NCBI GenBank assembly: GCA_963826795.1
Contig: CAWGYT010000012.1
Span: 124,001 to 188,000 of the forward strand
Source of the DNA: CAWGYT01 sp963826795
GTDB lineage: Bacteria > Planctomycetota > Planctomycetia > Pirellulales > Pirellulaceae
DNA: 64,000 bases
Reading direction: 5' to 3'
Position 1 is the stretch's first letter, and the number at the start of each line of letters is the position of its first letter. The notes beneath the pieces were generated by a model that saw only the letters and a list, made by a program, of their open reading frames with translations, had not been told where the DNA came from and did no database searches. The position numbers and the translations under genes were made by a program. Of the stretch, positions 1 through 9,003 are shown piece by piece.

Positions 1-2
1 GA

Positions 3-401
3 GGGACGCGCGGTCCGTTGCACTCGCACATTCTGCTACGGGAGAGCTCGCCGAGCACGCGCGAGCCGGAACGACTGGAGGCGTTGGTTCACGAGATGGG
101 GCATTTCTTGGGCGCCGCGCATTCCCGCAGTCCGACCTCGGTGATGCGTCCTGTGATTGGTGATGGGCGGGCACGCAGCGCTGCTTTCCGAATTGGCTTT
201 GATCCCGCCAACGCTCAGGTGATTCAATTGGTCGGAGCGGAAGTCAGTGCCCTCGGAGTTCGGCGATTCAGCCAGCTGTCGGAGGTCACCAAGCGGCGGC
301 TGATCGATCACTATCAGGCCTTGGCGCAAGAGCTACCCAAGGATCCGGCTGCAAAGCGGTTCATCCAGTTGCTCCAGACCGCCAGCTCGGGAGGCCGGTA
401 G
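3..401 (+). CDS. Metzincin-like metallopeptidase, C-terminal part (gene cut by the window edge)
   Basis: The reading frame is open from the left edge, so this is the last 132 residues of a longer protein. The stretch HEMGHFLGAAH fits the zinc-binding HExxHxxGxxH signature of metzincins (matrixin-like peptidases), in which three histidines bind zinc and the glutamate is catalytic. A methionine a few residues later (SVMRP) fits the Met-turn of that clan. The C-terminal 70 residues are helical and carry no recognised domain. The protein is probably secreted, but its N-terminus is outside the window. A TTG near base 18 could be read as a start, but the upstream codons are also coding-like, so I treat the gene as truncated by the window. 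Confidence 0.75.
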   Translation, partial: GTRGPLHSHILLRESSPSTREPERLEALVHEMGHFLGAAHSRSPTSVMRPVIGDGRARSAAFRIGFDPANAQVIQLVGAEVSALGVRRFSQLSEVTKRRLIDHYQALAQELPKDPAAKRFIQLLQTASSGGR

Positions 402-525
402 TTGCGGAAACGCTGGTCGACGCCTCTGGCGGTGGCATTTACACTGAGGGCTTGCGGCGTCAACCGAGGCGGAGGTGGTTCGCTGCCGAGTGCGATGGCC
501 GGGACCCATCAGGAGGGATTGAATC

Positions 526-1206
526 GTGTCCGCGTTTCCTCAGGCTTTGGCGGATCGACTGGCGGCGGAGGGTGTCGTGGCGGTGCTGGTGATTGATGAG
601 GTTGGGGACGCGGTCCCACTCGCCCAGGCACTGCTCGCCGGTGGAGTGCGGGCCATGGAGCTGACCTTGCGAACGCCTGCCGCACTGGAATCGCTCCGGG
701 CGATTCGCGCCGAGGTTCCCGAGATGATGGCCGGGATCGGCACGATCCTGAAGGTGAAGCAGGTGCGTGAAGCGGCCGCCGCCGGAGCCGCCTTCGGCGT
801 GGCACCCGGGACCAACCCGACGATTGTCCGTGCCGCCCACGCCGAAGGGTTGCCGTTTGCCCCCGGCGTGGTCACGCCGTCGGACGTCGAAGCCGCGCTG
901 GCGCTCGAATGCCATCTCCTGAAGTTTTTTCCCGCCGAGCCGAGCGGCGGTCTGGATTACCTGCAGAGTCTGGCCGCGCCCTTTTCTCATCTGGGCATAC
1001 GCTATCTGCCGTTGGGCGGAATCAGTCTCGCGAACCTCGCGGCATACTTGGCCAACCCGGCGGTTCTGGCAGTGGGAGGATCGTGGCTGGCGCCCCGGAA
1101 CTTAGTGCGGGAGAAAAACTGGGTTGCGATTCGCAACCTGGCCGAGCAGGCGCGAGAGCGGATCGACGCGGCGCGGCGCGTGCAGGGAACGTCTCATCCC
1201 GACTGA
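526..1206 (+). CDS. eda: 2-dehydro-3-deoxy-phosphogluconate (KDPG) aldolase
   Basis: This cytosolic enzyme splits KDPG into pyruvate and glyceraldehyde 3-phosphate. The 226-residue length is usual. Glu45 (in MELTLRT) and the Schiff-base Lys133 (in LLKFFPAE) lie at the same positions as in the E. coli enzyme, and the GIGT and FAPGVVTPSD segments typical of the TIM barrel are present. The start is a GTG at 526, chosen because AGGAGGG lies 8 bases upstream. The stop is followed 9 bases later by the KDG kinase gene, so the two steps KDG to KDPG to pyruvate plus GAP are encoded together. This suggests use of uronate- or pectin-derived sugars or an Entner-Doudoroff branch. Confidence 0.93.
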   Translation: MSAFPQALADRLAAEGVVAVLVIDEVGDAVPLAQALLAGGVRAMELTLRTPAALESLRAIRAEVPEMMAGIGTILKVKQVREAAAAGAAFGVAPGTNPTIVRAAHAEGLPFAPGVVTPSDVEAALALECHLLKFFPAEPSGGLDYLQSLAAPFSHLGIRYLPLGGISLANLAAYLANPAVLAVGGSWLAPRNLVREKNWVAIRNLAEQARERIDAARRVQGTSHPD

Positions 1207-1215
1207 GAGGAACTC

Positions 1216-2307
1216 ATGGGAACGATCGTGACTTTTGGCGAGATCATGGGTCGGCTGAACCCGCCCGGTTTTGTGCGGCTGCGGCAAGGACTGCCCGGCA
1301 CGCTCCAACTCAGCTTTGCGGGCGCCGAGGCGAACGTGGCGGTTTCGTTAGCACAACTGGGAGCTTCCGCCCGTTTCGTGACCGCACTACCCCGCAATCC
1401 CCTGGCCGATGCCTGCCTCGCGACGTTGCTTGGCTGCGGCGTCGACACGTCGCAAATCATTCGCAAAGACAGCGGTCGGCTCGGGCTGTACTTCGTCGAA
1501 GCCGGTGCCAACCAGCGTCCCAGTCAAGTCACCTATGACCGGGAGGGATCGACCATCAGCCAGACTCTGGCGGCGGAATACGCTTGGCCGGAAATTCTCG
1601 ACCAAGCCTCCTGGCTACACGTCTCGGGGATCACTCCGGCCATCTCGCCGTCGGCAGCCGAGAGCACCCTGACCGCCGTCCAGGCAGCGCGTGCGGCGGG
1701 GGTGACCGTTTCGTGCGATCTGAATTTCCGGCAGAAGCTTTGGCGCTGGAAACCGGGCGTCGCCCCCCGGGTGCTGGCGGAAGAGACGCTCCGCGAGATC
1801 CTCCCCTCGGTCGATCTCGTGATCGCGAACGAAGCCGACTGTCACGATGTCCTGCAGATTCAGGCGGGCGGGAGCGATGTGGATTCCGGTCGGCTGGCGA
1901 TTGACCGTTACCCCCAGGTTGCTCAGCGGGTGATCGAACAATTTCCGAACGTGGCCCGTGTGGCGATCACGCTCCGCGAAAGCCACTCGGCCTCTCACAA
2001 CGATTGGGGCGGCATGCTTTACGACGCCGCGACGGCCTCGGCCTACTTCGCGCCGGAGGGGATCGACGGATATGCCCCGTATCCGATCCGGCAGATTGTG
2101 GATCGAGTCGGTGCGGGCGACGCTTTCGCGGCCGGACTGATCTTTGCCCTCACCACGCCGGAGCTCGCTTCGCCGGCCACGGCGGTGAAGTTCGCGGTCG
2201 CCGCCTCGTGCTTGGCCCACTCGATCGAAGGAGACTTTAATTACACGGGCCGTGCCGAGGTCGAGGCATTGATGGGCGGATCCGGCTCGGGACGCGTCAT
2301 TCGGTAA
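1216..2307 (+). CDS. kdgK: 2-keto-3-deoxygluconate kinase, PfkB/ribokinase family
   Basis: This enzyme phosphorylates 2-keto-3-deoxygluconate with ATP to give KDPG, the substrate of the aldolase encoded just upstream. The protein has 363 residues, slightly longer than usual for the family. The N-terminal sugar-binding GGAEANVAVSLA-type segment reads AGAEANVAVSLAQLG. The C-terminal PfkB signature DRVGAGDAFAAGL holds the catalytic Asp near residue 300. A GAGGAA ribosome site precedes the ATG at 1216. KDG rather than fructose as substrate is inferred from the neighbour and from family resemblance. A PfkB kinase for another sugar acid remains possible. Confidence 0.87.
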   Translation: MGTIVTFGEIMGRLNPPGFVRLRQGLPGTLQLSFAGAEANVAVSLAQLGASARFVTALPRNPLADACLATLLGCGVDTSQIIRKDSGRLGLYFVEAGANQRPSQVTYDREGSTISQTLAAEYAWPEILDQASWLHVSGITPAISPSAAESTLTAVQAARAAGVTVSCDLNFRQKLWRWKPGVAPRVLAEETLREILPSVDLVIANEADCHDVLQIQAGGSDVDSGRLAIDRYPQVAQRVIEQFPNVARVAITLRESHSASHNDWGGMLYDAATASAYFAPEGIDGYAPYPIRQIVDRVGAGDAFAAGLIFALTTPELASPATAVKFAVAASCLAHSIEGDFNYTGRAEVEALMGGSGSGRVIR

Positions 2308-2316
2308 GGCCTTTCC

Positions 2317-3309
2317 ATGATTCATCGGCGACGGCGGCGGCGGCGGCGGTGGCCGATCTTGGTGGTGCTCTCGGTCCTGGCGGTCTTGCTGCTGGTCCTC
2401 GGCCTGCGTCCCTTGGGCCGACAGACGCTCCTGGCCGAAAGCGTTCAAACCGTCGGCCACAGTGCCTTCTTTGGCTTGTTGGGATTGGCCGCGGCGGTCG
2501 GCAGCGACACGCTTGTGCCTCGCCTCAAGAAGCAGCGCTGGCGGCAGTATCTCGCGGGCATATGCGTGTCGCTGGCGGCCGGCGTGATGCTCGAATTCGC
2601 TCAGATGCTCGTTCCGTCGAGAACGGCAAGTTGGAGCGATCTGCTTTACGACGCCCTCGGGATCGCCGCTGCCATGGCGTTGCTCGTCAGCATTGATCGC
2701 CCCGCGGCGGCAAACGGCTGGCAGAGAACGCTCGTCCGCAGCTCACCGCTCGTTTTCTTGGGCCTGGTCGCACTGGCGGTTTGGCCCCTGGCCCATTGCG
2801 GCTACGACGTCTGGCAACGCAACCGAAGCTTCCCCTTGCTGATCGATTTTCGCGCGTCGTGGAGTCATCGTTTCTGTTGGATTGACGAGGCGGTCCAGGT
2901 TGACCTGGCCCGGATTCCGTCGACTTGGCCGGCGGGCGTCGCCACCAACGTGATCGCGTTACAGATTGACCCCTCCGCGAACTACCCCGGCATTGGCATC
3001 AAGGAACCCTATCCTGACTGGCACGCTTTCGACTCCCTGGCGTTTGACGTGTATAACTTGGATTCCACGCCCCAGACGCTGGCCCTACGCGTGCACGATT
3101 TTCAGCACAACCAGGACTACAAAGACCGCTATGGGCGCGTCCTGGAACTCGCTCCGGGATTTCAGTCGTTTCGCATCTCGATGCGCGAGATTCAGAATGG
3201 CCCGCGGCAGCGTCCCATGGAGCTGCGCAGTATCGACGGAGTCAAACTGTTCGCCCTTCAACCCACTCAATCGATGCACCTGATGGTGGGCAATTTTCGG
3301 CTGGAATGA
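2317..3309 (+). CDS. VanZ-like membrane protein with C-terminal extracytoplasmic domain
   Basis: The N-terminal 130 residues form several membrane segments with a VanZ-like pattern: a first helix after a run of arginines, then FFGLLGL, LEFAQMLVP and SDLLYDALGIAAA. A further membrane helix lies near residues 143-165. The last 160 residues look like a soluble beta-sandwich, possibly carbohydrate-binding (FDSLAFDVYNLD, ALRVHDFQHNQ), and probably lie outside the membrane. The nine-arginine N-terminus is encoded by a CGG-rich run around 2326-2352. The gene starts 9 bases after kdgK and is probably in the same transcript. VanZ homologues are linked to glycopeptide resistance only in enterococci. 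No such role can be inferred here. Confidence 0.75.
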   Translation: MIHRRRRRRRRWPILVVLSVLAVLLLVLGLRPLGRQTLLAESVQTVGHSAFFGLLGLAAAVGSDTLVPRLKKQRWRQYLAGICVSLAAGVMLEFAQMLVPSRTASWSDLLYDALGIAAAMALLVSIDRPAAANGWQRTLVRSSPLVFLGLVALAVWPLAHCGYDVWQRNRSFPLLIDFRASWSHRFCWIDEAVQVDLARIPSTWPAGVATNVIALQIDPSANYPGIGIKEPYPDWHAFDSLAFDVYNLDSTPQTLALRVHDFQHNQDYKDRYGRVLELAPGFQSFRISMREIQNGPRQRPMELRSIDGVKLFALQPTQSMHLMVGNFRLE

Positions 3310-3613
3310 CCACCCGCCGCGCCGCGCATCGCCTCACCTCGCCCGAGCGATCGCGGCTTGCCCCAGGCCCCGACCCGACGGTTGGCAAACCGGATACGGA
3401 TGCTTAGACTGACCGAGTCTGCCGGGGCGATTCGCGGTAACGCGATGTTCAGCAGATTGGACGAACGGGCTTGGCCGACACGGTCTGCCCGATCGCTCGC
3501 TCGGCTTGCGGATGGGACCTCAATCGATCCGCGATTGGTTTGCCCAGACGCTTTCCAGAAGCGTGTTCATGTTTCGCTCCGCTCACGAGATGCATCCCGG
3601 ACGACAGATCGCG
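3310..3613. other. Intergenic stretch, no gene seen
   Basis: These 304 bases separate the VanZ-like gene from the exported phosphatase-family gene. An open frame runs back to 3506 ahead of the latter, but its first 36 codons lack signal-peptide character and a ribosome site. I see no convincing promoter, hairpin or RNA gene. Confidence 0.5.
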
Positions 3614-4873
3614 ATGAGAACTCGACTTGCTTACGGCTGGCTCGGATTCCTGCCCTTGCTGCTGGCGATCCCCGCGTCGGGCCAGACACAAGTTGTCCGA
3701 TTCGCCACGTTCAACACCTCGTTGAATCGCTGTGCGGATGGCCAGTCGAATCCCTGTCTCGCCGGCGGCTTGCAGCAGGCCTTCGCAAATCCAAGCTTCG
3801 AGCAGGGGCAGCAGATTGCGGAAATCATCCAGCGAGTCGCGCCGGACATTGTTTTGCTGAACGAGTTCAATTTCGATCCGGAGGGAATTGCGGCGGATCT
3901 CTTTCAACAGAACTTCCTCTCGGTGGCCCAGAACATCTCTCGATCCGAATCACCCGCGACGCCGCTCGCCTACCCGTATCGCTACCTCGCACCGTCCAAC
4001 ACGGGGATCGCCTCGGGCTTTGATTTGAACAACGATGGTCAGATCGTGACCACACCGGGAACTTCGGCGTATGGGGATGATGCGTTGGGATTCGGCGAGT
4101 TTCCGGGGCGGTACGGCATGCTGCTGCTTTCGCGTTTCCCGATCGAAAGCGACCAGGTCCGGACGTTCCAGCGATTCCTCTGGAAGGACATGCCGGACGC
4201 GTTGCTGCCGGACGATCCTCGCACTCCCGAGCCGGGGGATTGGTACACGCCTGAGGAACTGGAGGTCTTTCGGTTGTCGTCGAAGAGTCATTGGGATGTC
4301 CCAATTACGATCGGCGATCGGACCATTCACGTGCTGGCCAGCCATCCCACGCCGCCCGCGTTCGACGGCCCGGAGGACCGCAATGGCAGAAGAAACCACG
4401 ACGAGATACGGCTTTGGGCCGATTACTTGACCGAGGGCGCGGGCAATTACCTGCTGGACGACGAGGGTCGGCCCGGCCCGCTTCCGGCCGATGGCAGTTT
4501 TGTGATCATGGGCGATCTGAATGCGGATCCGGTGAAGGGCGACAGCTTCGCGGGCGCGATTGACCAACTGCTGTCGCACCCTCGCGTCGATAGCTCGCAG
4601 ATCCCCGCCACGCCGTCCGGAAACACCGATACGGCAAGTTTCAATCTGCGGGTTGACTACGTGCTCCCCTCGACGGACCTCAGGCTCGTCGACACCGCGA
4701 TTTTTCGACCTCCCAATCGCGATCCGCTGGCCCGTTTGATCCGGGCCTCGGATCACCAGTTGGTTTGGGCCGACCTCGAGATCGCAAACGTGCCCGAGCC
4801 CGCGGGCGGACTGCTGAGCCTTTGCGGGTTTGCGGGTCTGCTGGCAGGTGCACGCCGCAACCTTGTTGCTTGA
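3614..4873 (+). CDS. Exported endonuclease/exonuclease/phosphatase-family protein with PEP-CTERM tail
   Basis: The fold is that of DNase I-like hydrolases. The metal and catalytic motifs appear in order: an ATFNTS strand, the NEFNFD glutamate, a HPTPP histidine, GDLNADP and the terminal SDHQLVWADL. Real substrates in this superfamily include DNA, phospholipids and inositol phosphates, and the substrate here is unknown. I place the start at ATG 3614, which gives 419 residues and a signal peptide (LAYGWLGFLPLLLAIPASG). The longer frame from 3506 has no such signal. The C-terminus VPEPAGG, a hydrophobic stretch and a final Arg-rich end form a PEP-CTERM sorting signal. The protein is therefore exported and probably surface-processed by an exosortase. 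Confidence 0.85.
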   Translation: MRTRLAYGWLGFLPLLLAIPASGQTQVVRFATFNTSLNRCADGQSNPCLAGGLQQAFANPSFEQGQQIAEIIQRVAPDIVLLNEFNFDPEGIAADLFQQNFLSVAQNISRSESPATPLAYPYRYLAPSNTGIASGFDLNNDGQIVTTPGTSAYGDDALGFGEFPGRYGMLLLSRFPIESDQVRTFQRFLWKDMPDALLPDDPRTPEPGDWYTPEELEVFRLSSKSHWDVPITIGDRTIHVLASHPTPPAFDGPEDRNGRRNHDEIRLWADYLTEGAGNYLLDDEGRPGPLPADGSFVIMGDLNADPVKGDSFAGAIDQLLSHPRVDSSQIPATPSGNTDTASFNLRVDYVLPSTDLRLVDTAIFRPPNRDPLARLIRASDHQLVWADLEIANVPEPAGGLLSLCGFAGLLAGARRNLVA

Positions 4874-5009
4874 ATGCCGCCGCCCGTCTAAAAAGGAAGG
4901 GGTGCGACGCGCTATTTGGTGCCTCGCGCTTGTCGCTGTCCCTCCTGCCCGGCCCGCCTGGTCGTCCGACCTGTTCCGCCGCCGCATTCCTCACGCCCTG
5001 CCGACACCT

Positions 5010-7166
5010 ATGATTCCTCTTCCAGCCCGCTGGTTAGTTGTTGCGTTCTGGCTGATCGGCAGCACGCGATGGTTGGCGCCGACGTGCCAGGCGGAGGACG
5101 ATCAGGACTACTTTGAACGCCATGTTCGGCCGGTCCTCGTCGAGCACTGTTATGCGTGCCACTCGGCGGAGGCGGAAGAGGTCCGGGGCAACCTCCGACT
5201 GGATCGAACAAGCGGCTGGCAACTGGGGGGTGAATCGGGGCCCGCGGTCATCCCGGGGGATCCCCAGCAGAGTCTGCTTACCAAGGCGATTCGCTACGAT
5301 CCCGAAGTCTCTCCGATGCCGCCGGACCAGAAGCTACCGGCCGAGATCGTGGCCCGGCTTGAGGAGTGGATTCGACGCGGAGCCATCGGCCCCCCCGAAG
5401 CGGCGCTTGCCGAGGACGCCTCTGGCAGTGCCGCCGCGTCGCCCACCGCCGCGAACCACTGGGCCTTCTTGCCGCCCATGGCATGGACGTCGTCCAACAC
5501 GATGCCGCCCGGCGATACCGCGTCGCCCGGCGATACCGTGTCGATCGGCGGTGCAGCGGCGCCGAGCGGAGGGGCGGGTCGCGTTGACCGAATTCTGCAG
5601 CAGCACCAGGCCGAACTGGGGCTGCAGCCTTCGGCGTCCGCCGCACGACATGAGCTGGTACGGCGGCTCTATTTCGACCTGACGGGATTGCCGCCAACCT
5701 ACGAACAGGCTTCCGCATTTGACCGGGCGAGCTCCCCGAACGCCTACGGTGAGTTGGTCGAATCGTTGTTGGCATCCCCTCGTTTTGGCGAGCGTTGGGC
5801 TCGGTACTGGCTGGATGTCGCCCGCTTCGCCGACACGAAGGGTTATGTTTTCACGCAGGACCGCAACTATCCGGACGCCTACAAGTATCGTGATTGGGTC
5901 ATCGACTCGTTCAATCAGGATCGGCCGGTCGACCAGTTCATTCAATTTCAGCTGGCGGCCGACCAATTGGACGGTGACCGTCCCGAGTCACTCGCGGCGA
6001 TGGGTTTTCTGACGCTGGGTCGACGATTCCTCAACAACAAACATGACATCATCGACGACCGCATCGATGTCACGACCCGGGGCTTGATGGGGCTCACCGT
6101 CACCTGCGCTCGTTGTCACGACCACAAATACGATCCGATTCCGACGGCCGACTACTATTCGCTCTACGGCGTGTTTGCCAATAGTGACGAGCCGGGCGAT
6201 GCACCGGCTCCCCTGCGTCTGGTGGATGCCAAGCAGTTGACCGAGCCGGTCGTCTTTCTGCGCGGGCAGCCGGGGCGGCGAGGCCCCGAAGTGCCCCGAC
6301 GATTTCTCGCCGTGCTCTCCGGTCAAGACCGAGCACCCTTCCAGCTGGGTAGCGGCCGATTGGAGATGGCCCAAGCCATAACCGACCCCAAAAACCCGCT
6401 CACGGCTCGGGTGTTCGTAAATCGAGTCTGGGGGCGATTATTTGGCAGTTACCTCGTCGATACGCCGAGTGACTTTGGCACACGCTGCGAGCGACCGGAG
6501 CTGGCCGAGTTGTTGGATGACTTGACCGTCGAGTTCACGAATCATGCCTGGTCACTGAAATGGCTGATCCGAGAACTCGTGATGTCCTCGGCCTATCGGC
6601 AAACATCGCACCGAACCGATCACTCGGCCGCGATCGACCCCGAGAATCGACGTTTTGCCTGCATGAATCGCCGTCGACTCGACTTCGAGGCGATGCGCGA
6701 CGCGATCTTGAGCGTGAGCGGCCAGTTACAAGCCGAAATCATTGGCGGTCCTTCCGTCGATGTCAGCGGTGAGAATCCTGTACCGCGGAGGTCCGTCTAT
6801 GCCCACATTGATCGACAAAATTTCGCCGGCCTGTTCCGCTCATTCGATGTCGCCTTACCCGACACGCACAATCCCAAACGTTTTGAGACCACCGTGCCGC
6901 AACAGGCCCTGTATCTGTTGAACAGTCCCTTTGCGTTACACAGTGCCGCTCAACTAGCCGAGTCCAGCGGAGCGGCCGACGGAGACCCTCGCCAACGGAT
7001 TGTGGCGATCTACCGCCAAGCCTTGGCACGCGACCCCGACCGCTGGGAGCTCGAGCGGGCGATGGCCTTCGTATCCGGCGCGGATCAGACGGCTCGGGAA
7101 TCCGATGCCTGGGCCCAGCTGGCCCAGGTGCTTTTACTATCGAACGAGTTTCTCTATCTGGATTAA
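5010..7166 (+). CDS. Planctomycete cytochrome c / DUF1549 / DUF1553 protein
   Basis: Domain order is a signal peptide (residues 1-25), a planctomycete-type cytochrome c domain with one CYACH haem site near residue 47, DUF1549 in the middle (RYWLDVARFADTKGY and a CARCHDHKYDPI segment, itself CxxCH), and DUF1553 to the end. At 718 residues it is shorter than many members, because the linker between the two DUFs is reduced to about 60 residues. I chose ATG 5010 since it opens a signal peptide. The frame extends 60 codons further upstream into the preceding gene. The DUF1501 gene follows after 6 bases. This pairing is very common in planctomycetes and is thought, without proof, to form an extracytoplasmic redox or glycan-degrading pair. 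Confidence 0.88.
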   Translation: MIPLPARWLVVAFWLIGSTRWLAPTCQAEDDQDYFERHVRPVLVEHCYACHSAEAEEVRGNLRLDRTSGWQLGGESGPAVIPGDPQQSLLTKAIRYDPEVSPMPPDQKLPAEIVARLEEWIRRGAIGPPEAALAEDASGSAAASPTAANHWAFLPPMAWTSSNTMPPGDTASPGDTVSIGGAAAPSGGAGRVDRILQQHQAELGLQPSASAARHELVRRLYFDLTGLPPTYEQASAFDRASSPNAYGELVESLLASPRFGERWARYWLDVARFADTKGYVFTQDRNYPDAYKYRDWVIDSFNQDRPVDQFIQFQLAADQLDGDRPESLAAMGFLTLGRRFLNNKHDIIDDRIDVTTRGLMGLTVTCARCHDHKYDPIPTADYYSLYGVFANSDEPGDAPAPLRLVDAKQLTEPVVFLRGQPGRRGPEVPRRFLAVLSGQDRAPFQLGSGRLEMAQAITDPKNPLTARVFVNRVWGRLFGSYLVDTPSDFGTRCERPELAELLDDLTVEFTNHAWSLKWLIRELVMSSAYRQTSHRTDHSAAIDPENRRFACMNRRRLDFEAMRDAILSVSGQLQAEIIGGPSVDVSGENPVPRRSVYAHIDRQNFAGLFRSFDVALPDTHNPKRFETTVPQQALYLLNSPFALHSAAQLAESSGAADGDPRQRIVAIYRQALARDPDRWELERAMAFVSGADQTARESDAWAQLAQVLLLSNEFLYLD

Positions 7167-7172
7167 TCGGCC

Positions 7173-8576
7173 ATGAATCTCTGCCGGCGCGAGATGTTGA
7201 TTCGCAGCGGAATGGGCCTGGGAGCACTCGCCCTCGCCGATCTGAACGCCGAGGGAGTTGCCGGAGCGACGCTCAATCCGACGGCCGCACGACCGCCGCA
7301 TTTCGCCCCCAAAGCAAAACGCGTGATCCACTTGTTCATGAATGGCGGCCCGTCCCACGTCGACACCTTTGATCCCAAACCCGCCCTCCAAAAGTACGCG
7401 GGCCAAAACCTGCCCACAGAAAACCTGCGAACCGAGCGTAAGACGGGTGCCGCGTTTCCCTCACCCTACCGTTTTCGTCGATACGGCCAAAGCGGCATCG
7501 AGGTCAGCGAAATCTTTCCGCACGTCGCCAAGTGCGTCGATGATCTGGCCGTCATTCGCTCGATGCATGCCGACGTCCCCAATCACGAACCATCGCTGCT
7601 GCTGATGAACTGCGGTGAGGGTCGGTTGATCCGACCGAGCCTCGGCTCGTGGCTGACCTACGGCCTGGGAACGGAGAACCAGAACCTGCCGGCGTTTATC
7701 GCGATGTGCCCCGGTGGCTATCCGATTCAGGAATCGCAGAATTGGCAAGCGGGTTTTTTGCCAGGTATCTATCAGGGAACTTATGTCGATACGAAACACA
7801 CGGAAATTGACAAACTGATCGCTCATATCCGCAATCCTCAGATCGAATCGATCCAACAGCGGCGCCAGCTGGACTTGTTACGTGAAATCAATGAGCGCCA
7901 CCTCGCGTCGCGGGAACAGGACCCGCAGCTGGAGGCGCGCATCCAGTCCTTCGAACTTGCATTTCGAATGCAGCACGAAGCGGAAGACGCATTCGATGTT
8001 TCACGCGAGCCGGAGTCCATCCGCAAGCTTTACGGATCCGGTGTTCAGGCAAGGCAGATCTTGATCGCGCGGCGATTGTTGGAACGGGGCGTGCGATTTG
8101 TCCAGGTGTGGCATGGAGCTGGCCAACCGTGGGATAACCACGACGACATCGAAGTCAACCACCGGCGACTCGCGCGGCAATGTGATCAAGCCATCGGCGC
8201 GCTCCTGGTCGACCTCAAACAACGTGGCATGCTGGACGATACACTTGTCATCTGGGGCGGCGAATTCGGCCGCACGCCCACCGTCGAGTTGCCGCAAAAA
8301 GGCGCGAACGAGGGAAAAATCAACGGCCGAGACCACAATCACCATGGGTTCACCATGTGGCTCGCCGGCGGTGGCATCAAGGGAGGAACGGTCTACGGAG
8401 CCACAGACGAATTCGGCTTCCGGGCCGTTGAAAATCGAACCCACGTGCACGATCTGCACAGCACGATCCTGCATCTGATGGGCTTCGATCACGAGCAATT
8501 CACCTACCGCTACGCCGGACGCGATTTCCGCCTCACGGACGTGCATGGTCACGTGGTGCATGACTTGATCGCTTGA
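7173..8576 (+). CDS. DUF1501 (sulfatase-like) protein, partner of the preceding cytochrome protein
   Basis: The 467-residue protein begins with a Cys-Arg-Arg signal region (CRREMLIRSGMGLGALAL), reminiscent of Tat signals in this family. The segment LFMNGGPSHVDTFDPKPAL and the distal GGEFGRTPT and DHNHHGFTMW motifs are hallmarks of DUF1501, a distant branch of the alkaline phosphatase/sulfatase superfamily. The histidines and aspartates in those motifs are likely metal ligands. The gene lies 6 bases downstream of the DUF1549/DUF1553 gene and is presumably co-transcribed. The substrate is unknown. Secretion to the periplasm is inferred from the leader. Confidence 0.9.
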   Translation: MNLCRREMLIRSGMGLGALALADLNAEGVAGATLNPTAARPPHFAPKAKRVIHLFMNGGPSHVDTFDPKPALQKYAGQNLPTENLRTERKTGAAFPSPYRFRRYGQSGIEVSEIFPHVAKCVDDLAVIRSMHADVPNHEPSLLLMNCGEGRLIRPSLGSWLTYGLGTENQNLPAFIAMCPGGYPIQESQNWQAGFLPGIYQGTYVDTKHTEIDKLIAHIRNPQIESIQQRRQLDLLREINERHLASREQDPQLEARIQSFELAFRMQHEAEDAFDVSREPESIRKLYGSGVQARQILIARRLLERGVRFVQVWHGAGQPWDNHDDIEVNHRRLARQCDQAIGALLVDLKQRGMLDDTLVIWGGEFGRTPTVELPQKGANEGKINGRDHNHHGFTMWLAGGGIKGGTVYGATDEFGFRAVENRTHVHDLHSTILHLMGFDHEQFTYRYAGRDFRLTDVHGHVVHDLIA

Positions 8577-8879
8577 GTCCAAGTCCAGCGCCCGAGTCCA
8601 GCGCCCGAGTCCTGCGTGGCGCTAAGAGACCGAAACAACGAGCAGCTTCGCGAAGCACTTCCCGACAAATTCTCAGGAATGGCGAAGTTCTTTGTTTTTT
8701 TTGCTCTTCTGACCAAGTACAATCCCGATTCGCGGCATGGGTGTCGTCTAACCTGAATTAACGCATTGAGGCAAGACCTAATGACGGATCTGAGTTGAAC
8801 CTCGTGATCGCATTTGCGCGAGTACGCTACTGACGTTTTCCAAAGAGGACGAAATCTCTTGGCCGTGCACCATTCGGGC
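8577..8879. other. Intergenic stretch with a short direct repeat
   Basis: The first part holds two tandem copies of a 13-base unit (GTCCAGCGCCCGA, about 8583-8608). The rest shows no open frame with coding character. It leads into the terminator at 8880, so a small transcript might end there. Confidence 0.4.
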
Positions 8880-8907
8880 GGACGGGCGAAAGATCCCGTC
8901 CTTTTTT
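8880..8907 (+). terminator. Rho-independent terminator upstream of the LamG gene
   Basis: A perfect 7-bp stem GGACGGG / CCCGTCC (8880-8886 with 8895-8901) closes an 8-base loop and is followed by six T residues. It lies 300 bases after the DUF1501 stop and 97 bases before the next start. It could end the upstream transcript after a long 3' UTR, end a small RNA, or act as a leader attenuator for the next gene. Confidence 0.75.
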
Positions 8908-9003
8908 ATTGGGTCTAAACGCTTGAGGCCTGGAACCAGGTGCTCATGGCCCAACGCGGACCGAGTTCGGCCTGTGCTGTCGGCGCATCTTGGAGATTGA
9001 ACG

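Noticed and set aside
1615..2460. Minus-strand frame of 281 codons opposite kdgK
   Set aside because: The plus strand has the complete PfkB signatures. The antisense frame is a shadow.
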